This document shows, one piece after another, positions 1 through 5,085 of a stretch of DNA of 5,085 nucleotides. The stretch lies in contig CAAGRW010000095.1 in the NCBI GenBank assembly GCA_900772775.1, positions 1 to 5,085 on the forward strand. Reading direction: 5' to 3'. This stretch comes from Candidatus Rifleibacteriota bacterium. GTDB lineage: Bacteria > Vulcanimicrobiota > Xenobia > Xenobiales > Xenobiaceae. The position numbers and the translations under genes were made by a program. The notes under the pieces are model-generated. The model saw only the letters and a list, made by a program, of their open reading frames with translations, made no database searches and had not been told where the DNA came from. Every line of letters starts with the position of its first letter. Position 1 is the stretch's first letter.

Positions 1-1202
1 CTAAAACATTCGGAGCCAGCTTTAGACAAGAATTCCTGGATAACTCAGAACTTCGTAAAAAAAGTTACAATTACAATTCAGTTTGGTGGATACAAGAGCG
101 CCAAAAGTTACTAAGTATCGAAAAAACGCCTGCTTATGTCTACCATAAGCCGACTTTGGTTGCCAATGCGCAAACGCTACTCAATTTAAGCTCTGTTGAT
201 AAAGTTTTCTTTGCTATAAAGGCCAATAGCAATTGTGAAATATTGAAGATTTTTGCTGAACAAGGCTTAGGTTTCGAGTGCGTTTCTGTAGGAGAACTGG
301 AAAGAGTACGCCGCCTTTTCCCGGATTTGCCAACAGAACGCTTGCTTTTTACTCCTAATTTTGCGTCTGGAAAGGATTTCTCTGCTGGCTTTAAGTTGGG
401 GGCTATGGTTACTTTAGATAATATCCAACCTCTCAAACTGTGGCCAGATACTTTTAAGGGACGTGAAGTATTATTGCGCCTCGATTTAGGACACGGTTCT
501 GGTCACAGTCGCAAAGTACGTACCGCCGGCAACTTCTCGAAATTTGGTATTCCTCTAACTGAATTAACTGAAGTAAGCAAACTTACCAAAGAATTGAATG
601 TGAAGGTTATAGGATTACATTCCCATAGTGGCAGCGGCATCAAAACTCCGGATACCTGGGCCCAAGCAGCTTTGCATTTATCGGAATGCGCCGAACTTTT
701 CCCTGATGTCAAATATCTGGATTTAGGTGGCGGCTTAGGCGTGCCAGAAAGACGCGACTTAGACACCTTAGACTTAAAAAGCCTCGATCAACGTTTGCTT
801 TTATTTAAGAACAGTCACCCGCAATACAAAATAATGATCGAGCCTGGTCGCTTTTTAGTAGCTCAAGCTGGAGTCATTTTAACTAGAGCAAATCAAACCA
901 AGCGAAAAGGTGACAAATTGTTTATCGGCTGTGACGCCGGAATGCAAACCTTGATTCGCCCAGCCCTTTACGGCGCTTATCATGAGATCGTAAACCTCAG
1001 CCACTGGGGTGAAACAAAGAGCGATTTAGCCGATATTGTTGGCCCCATTTGCGAAACTGGCGATACTTTAGGCAGAGATCGACGCATAGAGCATACAAAA
1101 AGTGGAGATATACTCCTAATTGATACTGCTGGTGCTTACGGTTTTACCATGAGCAGCAATTATAATTTGCGCCCGCAAGCTGAAGAGCTTATTGTTTCTT
1201 AA
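1..1202 (+). CDS. lysA: Diaminopimelate decarboxylase domain, C-terminal part of a probable aspartate kinase-DAP decarboxylase fusion (5' partial)
   Basis: This PLP enzyme (fold type III, alanine-racemase-like barrel plus C-terminal beta domain) decarboxylates meso-diaminopimelate to L-lysine in the cytoplasm. Counting from the first whole codon at 3, 399 residues are visible before the TAA stop. Seen: the PLP-lysine motif FFAIKAN (Lys73), HSHSGSGI (206-213), the glycine loop GGGLG (242-246), EPGRF (280-284), RPALYGAYH (319-327), the Cys-Glu motif GPICETGD (Cys350, Glu351) and the GAY motif with Tyr379. The domain itself begins near residue 42 (TPAYVYHKPTL). The frame is open to the left edge, and no ATG, GTG or TTG lies in frame before a TTG at 156, which is already inside the domain, so the gene must start outside the window. 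Residues 1-41, with a Trp-Trp pair at 28-29, resemble the linker I recall from Xanthomonas-type bifunctional LysC-LysA proteins. The kinase half itself is not visible. The decarboxylase assignment is firm; the fusion is an inference. A stand-alone enzyme with a long N-terminal extension is the alternative. Confidence 0.9.
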   Translation, partial: KTFGASFRQEFLDNSELRKKSYNYNSVWWIQERQKLLSIEKTPAYVYHKPTLVANAQTLLNLSSVDKVFFAIKANSNCEILKIFAEQGLGFECVSVGELERVRRLFPDLPTERLLFTPNFASGKDFSAGFKLGAMVTLDNIQPLKLWPDTFKGREVLLRLDLGHGSGHSRKVRTAGNFSKFGIPLTELTEVSKLTKELNVKVIGLHSHSGSGIKTPDTWAQAALHLSECAELFPDVKYLDLGGGLGVPERRDLDTLDLKSLDQRLLLFKNSHPQYKIMIEPGRFLVAQAGVILTRANQTKRKGDKLFIGCDAGMQTLIRPALYGAYHEIVNLSHWGETKSDLADIVGPICETGDTLGRDRRIEHTKSGDILLIDTAGAYGFTMSSNYNLRPQAEELIVS

Positions 1203-1206
1203 TAAA

Positions 1207-1236
1207 TTGAGTTTTCTTATATGCCAAAAATACTAT
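1207..1236 (+). promoter_or_regulatory. Possible sigma70-type promoter for the PLP enzyme gene
   Basis: TTGAGT (1207-1212) and TACTAT (1231-1236) lie 18 bases apart; each matches four of six consensus positions. Transcription would start near 1243 and give a leader of about 75 bases. A separate promoter fits the 115-base gap after the decarboxylase and the very different codon use of the next gene. The match is weak in AT-rich DNA, and other -10 choices exist in the same gap. Confidence 0.3.
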
Positions 1237-1272
1237 TTTAGTGCACTGCTAATAGGAATTAAAAGGCATATA
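1218..1272. repeat. 8-bp inverted repeat with 39-base spacer (possible operator)
   Basis: TATATGCC (1218-1225) is the exact reverse complement of GGCATATA (1265-1272). The left arm falls between the proposed -35 and -10 hexamers and the right arm falls just after the proposed start site. That layout would suit a regulator binding two half sites. An 8-bp palindrome, AGTGCACT (1240-1247), sits between the arms. The long spacer and lack of a T tract argue against a terminator. Chance occurrence is possible. Confidence 0.3.
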
Positions 1273-1300
1273 GAGAACAAGCCCAGACTACACAGCGCTT

Positions 1301-1307
1301 AGAGGTG
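1301..1307 (+). promoter_or_regulatory. Ribosome binding site of the PLP enzyme gene
   Basis: AGAGGTG lies 10 bases ahead of the ATG at 1318 and pairs well with the anti-Shine-Dalgarno end of 16S rRNA. It supports the ATG at 1318 as the start. Confidence 0.65.
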
Positions 1308-1317
1308 TTTTTTCATA

Positions 1318-2784
1318 ATGATTAACAATATCGATCTTACCGTTCATCCCGAAGCTTTGAAACATACTATTGCCAGAGCTCGCGAGAAACAGATTCGCAT
1401 CCCTACCTTCAAGCAGATGCGCAATCCTAAGCTCATCCCCGCCGGCATCGTCAAAGCTTTAGAGAACGTCGGCCTTTGGGATGTCAATCCCCTCAACCTT
1501 TTCCGTATTAACTGGCACAACCAGCCCGTCGAAAAAGGCGGCGGTTTCGGCAACGTCAACTACATCGAAATGCCCGAAGCCATCACTGGCGTACCTTGTA
1601 AAATTATCGGTCTCTGCGGTAAATGGTTCCCTACCGGCGCTCATAAAGTGGGTGCGGCTTTCGGCTGCTTAGCTCCCCGCCTGGTAACCGGTCAGTTCGA
1701 TCCTACTTGCCAAAAGGCTGTTTGGCCTTCTACCGGCAACTACTGCCGCGGTGGTGCTTATGACTCCGCTCTCTTAGGTTGCCAGTCTATTGCTATCCTT
1801 CCTCAAGGAATGAGCAAAGAGCGCTTCGATTGGCTCAAAACCGTAGCTGGCGAAATTATCGCTACCCCCGGTTGTGAAAGCAACGTAAAAGAAATCTTTG
1901 ACAAGTGCTGGGAGCTTCGCAACTCCGGTGAAAATTTGGTAATTTTCAACCAGTTCGAAGAGTTTGGCAACTACTTATGGCACTATCACGTAACTGGTCC
2001 GGCCATGGAAGAAGCCGTTAAGTTGGCTGGCGGCCGTTATCGTGGTATGGTCTCCGCTACCGGTTCTGCCGGAACTATCGCTGCCGGTGACTACATGAAG
2101 GATCTCCATCCCGATTCCAAGATCGCTGCTTCCGAAGCTATGCAGTGCCCCACCTTGCTCATGAACGGTTTCGGTGATCACCGCATCGAAGGTATCGGCG
2201 ACAAACACGTGCCGTGGGTACACAACGTAAAGAATACCGACATGGTCGTAGCTATTGACGACGAAGCTCCTTGCACGCTCTTGCGCTTGCTCAACGAGCC
2301 TACCGGTATTGAATATCTCAAGTCTTTAGGCGTAAGCGAAGAGTTGATCAGCAAGCTCAGCTGGTTAGGTATCAGCTCCATTTCCAACTTGCTCTCCGCC
2401 ATTAAGATGGCCAAGTACTATGAGTTCGGTCCTAACGATGTTATCGTCACTATGTTCACCGACTCCGCCGTCATGTACCAGAGTCGTTTACAAGAGATGA
2501 CCGAAGCTCGCGGTGCTTTCAGCTCCGTCGACGCCGCCGTCGCTTATGCTCGCTACTTACAAGGTTGCAACACCGACTACATGGCCGAGCTCACCTATCG
2601 CGATCGCAAACGCGTTCACAACCTCAAGTACTACACCTGGGTTGAGCAGCAGGGCAAAACCTACAAAGAGATCCAGGAACAGTGGTACAATGAAGAGTAC
2701 TGGACTTCCTTACACCAGAGCCTCGATCCCTTGGACAAGCTCATCGACGAGTTCAATGCCGCTGTCGGCTTAGAAGAGCTCTAA
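1318..2784 (+). CDS. Fold-type II PLP-dependent enzyme, cysteine synthase/TrpB-like superfamily, substrate unknown
   Basis: A complete 488-residue cytoplasmic enzyme with no signal peptide or membrane segment. Motifs in order: WFPTGAHKVGAAFG (103-116), where Lys110 should hold PLP as in the S/T-G-x-H/x-K signatures of cysteine synthase, threonine synthase and TrpB; the substrate loop PSTGNYCRGG (137-146); the phosphate-binding loop SATGSAGTIAAGD (247-259); and MFTDSAVMY (379-387), whose Thr/Ser should lie near the pyridine nitrogen. A C-terminal tail of about 100 residues, rich in Tyr and Trp, makes it longer than ordinary cysteine synthases (about 310). It resembles proteins of about 490 residues that databases label only as PLP-dependent enzyme or cysteine synthase family. 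I cannot give a reaction; beta-replacement or beta-elimination on an amino acid is the family expectation. It has 11 cysteines. Codons favour C-ending forms (Phe 14 TTC to 2 TTT), suggesting high expression. It has a good ribosome binding site, probably its own promoter, and a terminator region after TAA. Confidence 0.9.
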   Translation: MINNIDLTVHPEALKHTIARAREKQIRIPTFKQMRNPKLIPAGIVKALENVGLWDVNPLNLFRINWHNQPVEKGGGFGNVNYIEMPEAITGVPCKIIGLCGKWFPTGAHKVGAAFGCLAPRLVTGQFDPTCQKAVWPSTGNYCRGGAYDSALLGCQSIAILPQGMSKERFDWLKTVAGEIIATPGCESNVKEIFDKCWELRNSGENLVIFNQFEEFGNYLWHYHVTGPAMEEAVKLAGGRYRGMVSATGSAGTIAAGDYMKDLHPDSKIAASEAMQCPTLLMNGFGDHRIEGIGDKHVPWVHNVKNTDMVVAIDDEAPCTLLRLLNEPTGIEYLKSLGVSEELISKLSWLGISSISNLLSAIKMAKYYEFGPNDVIVTMFTDSAVMYQSRLQEMTEARGAFSSVDAAVAYARYLQGCNTDYMAELTYRDRKRVHNLKYYTWVEQQGKTYKEIQEQWYNEEYWTSLHQSLDPLDKLIDEFNAAVGLEEL

Positions 2785-2795
2785 TTTTTCTACGT

Positions 2796-2827
2796 AGTTC
2801 TTGCTCTGTTTTTCAAGAGCAAGAACT
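2796..2827 (+). terminator. 12-bp hairpin just after the PLP enzyme gene
   Basis: AGTTCTTGCTCT (2796-2807) pairs perfectly with AGAGCAAGAACT (2816-2827) around an 8-base loop, starting 11 bases after the stop codon. Only TTTC (2827-2830, one T shared with the stem) follows, so as an intrinsic terminator it is weak. It may instead protect the mRNA 3' end or help the larger hairpin downstream. Confidence 0.5.
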
Positions 2828-2829
2828 TT

Positions 2830-2844
2830 CGGAAACAATTTCCG
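2830..2844. repeat. 6-bp perfect hairpin between two larger hairpins
   Basis: CGGAAA (2830-2835) and TTTCCG (2839-2844) pair around a CAA loop. It sits two bases after the first hairpin and directly against the base of the third. It has no T tract and is too small to terminate by itself. Confidence 0.4.
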
Positions 2845-2894
2845 CTTAAAAATAAATGCCGATAACCTTTTGGTTATCGGCATTTATTTTTAAG
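2845..2894. terminator. Bidirectional intrinsic terminator between convergent genes
   Basis: Bases 2845-2867 pair perfectly with 2872-2894 (23 bp) around a TTTT loop. The GC-richer core TGCCGATAACC is flanked by an A-rich left base and a T-rich right base, so each strand ends its stem in a U-rich run (ATTTATTTTTAA). It can stop transcripts of the PLP enzyme gene from the left and of the MATE pair from the right, which end 60 bases away at 2954. Confidence 0.9.
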
Positions 2895-2953
2895 GTAAAT
2901 TTCAGGCATTCATAAAAGAGCGCCGGAGTTAAAGCTAAAAAAATGATACTTTG

Positions 2954-4369
2954 CTAAGTTGGTATAGCTTCTCGGCTTTGAGAATCTACCAACTTATCCT
3001 TAAGCTCTTTAGAAAGCCACCAACCGGCGCAGAACATGGCAAAAACGATGCTGCCTCGCAAAATGGTCAATAAACTTAATGACCACCAGATAGAACTTAT
3101 GCCATAGCCCAAAGAAAATACCATAGTGTAACAAGCCGGTATGCGCAATAAAGAGCAAGGAATGCTCACACACATAGGAGGCAAAGTACGTCTTCCACCG
3201 GCAAAAACGCCCTCAGCAATACCACATATGCCGGCAAAAGGTTGAGACCAAGCAATAATTTGCAAATAGCCAGCTGCAGTAGCAATTACATTTTTATCAT
3301 TGCTAAACAAAGAAGCGCATAATTCAGGAAGCGTTAAAAATAGCGTACACACTGTAATACTGACACATAAAGCCCAGCCCATCGCTACCCAAGCAATCTT
3401 TTTAGCTCTAGCCACTTGCCCTGCACCCAAGTTTTGGCCAATCATAGTAATACAAGCTAACGAAATACCGGAGCGAATGGTATAATTGAGACTTTCCATT
3501 CTGTGGCCAATACCCAAAGCGGCCATAGCTTCAGGTCCAAAATTGCTTATAACCGGCGCTATCGACATATAGACAACGCTAAAAACAATAGAGGCCAAAG
3601 ATAAAGGCAATCCTACAGCAATAACTTTGCCCAAATAACTCCAATTTATCTTTGTAGGTCTGGTTTTGGGCAACATAAAAAGATAGCCAGGGCGAGTAAT
3701 TTTCATAATTAGCAATAGGCAAACCAAAGCAAATGAAATATTAGAAGCCACAGCAGCTCCCAAAGCTCCCAACTTGGGTAAACCGACCAAACCGAAAATA
3801 AATAGCGGATCTAAAATAAAATTAAGTACAAATCCGATGGAATAAATTTTCAAAGGTGTGCGCGTATCTCCATAAGCACGCATAATTGCGGAAATGCACT
3901 CATTAATACATACTGACGGTGCAAAGACAGCTAACATCCCCAAATAGGAATAGCCTATATCAATAATGGCAGCCACATCTTCTTTGCTACCGACCATCCA
4001 ACCGAGAATCTCGCGCCCCCAAAAATAGAGAACGATAAATTCCAAAAAGCCGGTTAAAATTGCTGCCATTAAACTTAGTTGCACACCTTCAAGCGCCTCT
4101 TGAGCCGCTTCCGGTCGTTTTGTAGCTTCCCCTAGTTTATTGGCTATCAATGAATTGGTACCAGTAGTGATAACTCCGGAAAGAGCAAACATAATCCAAA
4201 TAGCAAAACTGGACATATTTACGGAAGCTAGAGCCAAAACTCCGCTGTGCCCAACCCAAATAGCGTCAACCAAGCTAAATAAAGTGGATAAAAACATCGA
4301 TCCCAAAATAGGAATCGTTAATTTTATGAGTACTTTGCTAACAGGACCATGTATTAAATCATTTTGCAT
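2954..4369 (-). CDS. MATE-family efflux transporter (complete, downstream copy)
   Basis: An inner-membrane exporter of 471 residues, the usual length for the multidrug and toxic compound extrusion family, which moves cationic drugs or metabolites out in exchange for H+ or Na+. It has about 12 hydrophobic segments in two homologous halves. The N half shows VDAIWVGHSG (34-43) and MRAYGDTRTPL (163-173). The C half shows AALGIGHRMESLNY (283-296), TMIGQNLGAG (308-317) and EGVFAGGRRTLPP (386-398). The tail after about 452 is charged and cytoplasmic. The ATG at 4369 gives the typical short N terminus (LIHGPVSKVLIKLTIP) and has AAAAGG (4386-4381) 11 bases upstream; the stop is TAG. It follows a paralog on the same strand after 40 bases with no terminator between, so the two are probably one transcript. 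Subfamily and substrate cannot be told from the sequence. Confidence 0.93.
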   Translation of the reverse strand: MQNDLIHGPVSKVLIKLTIPILGSMFLSTLFSLVDAIWVGHSGVLALASVNMSSFAIWIMFALSGVITTGTNSLIANKLGEATKRPEAAQEALEGVQLSLMAAILTGFLEFIVLYFWGREILGWMVGSKEDVAAIIDIGYSYLGMLAVFAPSVCINECISAIMRAYGDTRTPLKIYSIGFVLNFILDPLFIFGLVGLPKLGALGAAVASNISFALVCLLLIMKITRPGYLFMLPKTRPTKINWSYLGKVIAVGLPLSLASIVFSVVYMSIAPVISNFGPEAMAALGIGHRMESLNYTIRSGISLACITMIGQNLGAGQVARAKKIAWVAMGWALCVSITVCTLFLTLPELCASLFSNDKNVIATAAGYLQIIAWSQPFAGICGIAEGVFAGGRRTLPPMCVSIPCSLLRIPACYTMVFSLGYGISSIWWSLSLLTILRGSIVFAMFCAGWWLSKELKDKLVDSQSREAIPT

Positions 4370-4380
4370 ATCAAAGAAAA

Positions 4381-4386
4381 CCTTTT
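4381..4386 (-). promoter_or_regulatory. Ribosome binding site of the downstream MATE gene
   Basis: On the minus strand AAAAGG lies 11 bases ahead of the ATG at 4369, inside the 40-base gap between the two transporter genes. The spacing is slightly long but it is the best purine-rich match, and it supports the chosen start. Confidence 0.45.
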
Positions 4387-4409
4387 GTTAAAACCTATAA
4401 CCTAAAAAA

Positions 4410-5085
4410 TCAGGCCGCCTTTTCCTCTATTTGGTTTAAGGGCTTATGCCACCACCCCATAAAGAACATCCCAAAATTGATAAACCCGCCAACTATAGTA
4501 GTTACTGTGAAAGTGAGCCAAATAGAGCTTAAACCTAAATTCAAATGAGATACTGCCAAAAGGCACAGTGGCCAACGCAAAGCAAAACAAATTACATTGA
4601 CCGTTGTAGGGGGCAAGGTTCGACTGCCTCCAGCAAAAATACCATCCAAGATGGTGCCAGCTCCATAGAAAAATTCGGAAAAAGCGATTATCTTCAAGTA
4701 CTTTACAGCGTTGGCTTGCACTTCAGGATCGGAAGTGAAAAATGAGGCATACACATCAGGAATTAACCAAAAGCTGGCCACAAAAAATATATTAATATAA
4801 AAGCACCAACTTAAAGCTTTAATAGCAGTCGCTTTGGCTCTTTCAAAGTAACCGGCGCCTAAGTTGTGGGCAATCATAGTAATACAAGCCATGGATAGAC
4901 CGGAGCACAACATATAATTTATGCTTTCTATGCGATGACCAATCCCCAAAGCGGCAATGGCACTGGGGCCAAAGCGATTTATCATAGGAGAAATGGCCAT
5001 ATAAATTAAGCTAAATACAATTGAAGCAAAAGAAAGTGGTAGACCCACGGCAAAAATTTTACCTACATAATGCCAATTCCAAGTC
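4410..5085 (-). CDS. MATE-family efflux transporter, C-terminal half (5' partial, upstream copy)
   Basis: 224 whole codons of the second half of a MATE exporter are visible, ending at TGA (4412-4410). The frame is open to the right edge. The GTG at 5048 is an internal valine, since residues before it (WNWHYVGKIFA) match the neighbour's INWSYLGKVIA. Conserved C-half motifs are AALGIGHRIESINY, TMIAHNLGAG and DGIFAGGSRTLPP, with about six hydrophobic segments and a short charged tail (KPLNQIEEKAA). Over the first 83 alignable residues 56 are identical to the downstream copy by hand count, so the two arose by tandem duplication. Differences include AHNLGAG for GQNLGAG. It is probably the earlier gene of a two-gene export transcript whose promoter lies outside the window. 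Substrate is unknown. Confidence 0.9.
   Translation of the reverse strand, partial: TWNWHYVGKIFAVGLPLSFASIVFSLIYMAISPMINRFGPSAIAALGIGHRIESINYMLCSGLSMACITMIAHNLGAGYFERAKATAIKALSWCFYINIFFVASFWLIPDVYASFFTSDPEVQANAVKYLKIIAFSEFFYGAGTILDGIFAGGSRTLPPTTVNVICFALRWPLCLLAVSHLNLGLSSIWLTFTVTTIVGGFINFGMFFMGWWHKPLNQIEEKAA

Noticed and set aside
156..158. TTG as the start codon of the decarboxylase
   Set aside because: It lies inside the conserved first strand and helix of the domain, and coding sense continues upstream to the edge.
140..766. Minus-strand open frames of 87 and 98 codons within the decarboxylase
   Set aside because: They lie wholly opposite conserved decarboxylase motifs and have no recognisable content.
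1218..1272. Terminator of the decarboxylase gene
   Set aside because: The arms are 39 bases apart and no T tract follows; no intrinsic terminator is visible between 1203 and 1317.
1344..2773. Several open frames of 60-86 codons antisense to or out of frame with the PLP enzyme gene
   Set aside because: They are fully contained in a gene with strong family motifs and show no domain of their own; the GC-rich, biased codons create them.
1318..2784. Calling the PLP enzyme TrpB, OrtB or a standard cysteine synthase
   Set aside because: TGAHK recalls TrpB, but length, surrounding motifs and C-terminal tail do not fit any of these well enough to assign a gene symbol.
2845..2894. Palindrome as a transposon end or miniature element
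   Set aside because: There is no flanking target duplication or second copy, and its position between convergent genes with A-rich and T-rich bases is typical of a two-way terminator.
3300..4745. Plus-strand open frames of 61-83 codons opposite the MATE genes
   Set aside because: They are mirror frames of membrane-protein coding sequence with no recognisable domain.
5046..5048. GTG as the start of a short 212-residue transporter
   Set aside because: The 12 upstream codons align with the paralog, so this is an internal valine of a gene cut by the window edge.

Overview
This 5085-base window carries four protein-coding regions in two convergent pairs, with a strong two-way transcription terminator between them. 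Nothing in it looks like rRNA, tRNA, CRISPR, phage or an insertion sequence. The organism is a bacterium of moderate-to-low GC. The closest gene architecture I recall, an aspartate kinase fused to diaminopimelate decarboxylase, is known from some Gram-negative groups such as Xanthomonas and Xylella. Two MATE exporters in tandem and an anaerobe-type PLP enzyme would fit a host-associated or fermentative Gram-negative, but the sequence does not settle the taxon.

Plus strand, left half. Positions 1-1202 hold the C-terminal part of a diaminopimelate decarboxylase, the last step of lysine synthesis. Its frame is open to the left edge with no ATG, GTG or TTG before 156. The 45 or so residues ahead of the decarboxylase domain look like the linker of the bifunctional LysC-LysA proteins. 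A 115-base gap (1203-1317) then holds a possible promoter and an 8-bp inverted repeat with widely spaced arms. Next comes a complete 488-residue fold-type II PLP enzyme (1318-2784) of the cysteine synthase/TrpB-like superfamily. Its exact reaction I cannot name. Its codon use is clearly more biased than that of the decarboxylase, as expected for a highly expressed gene.

Centre. The 169-base convergent spacer (2785-2953) packs three perfect hairpins nearly end to end: a 12-bp stem, a 6-bp stem, and a 23-bp stem with a TTTT loop. The last can act as a terminator for both strands.

Minus strand, right half. Two MATE-family multidrug/sodium-type exporters lie head to tail with a 40-base gap: a partial upstream copy (from the right edge to 4410) and a complete 471-residue copy (4369-2954). 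Over an 83-residue stretch I count 56 identical residues by hand, so they are tandem paralogs, probably co-transcribed. Their promoter would lie beyond the right edge.

The plus-strand genes serve amino-acid metabolism and the minus-strand pair serves export. I see no evidence that the two halves form one functional system. The most worthwhile unknown is the substrate of the PLP enzyme.
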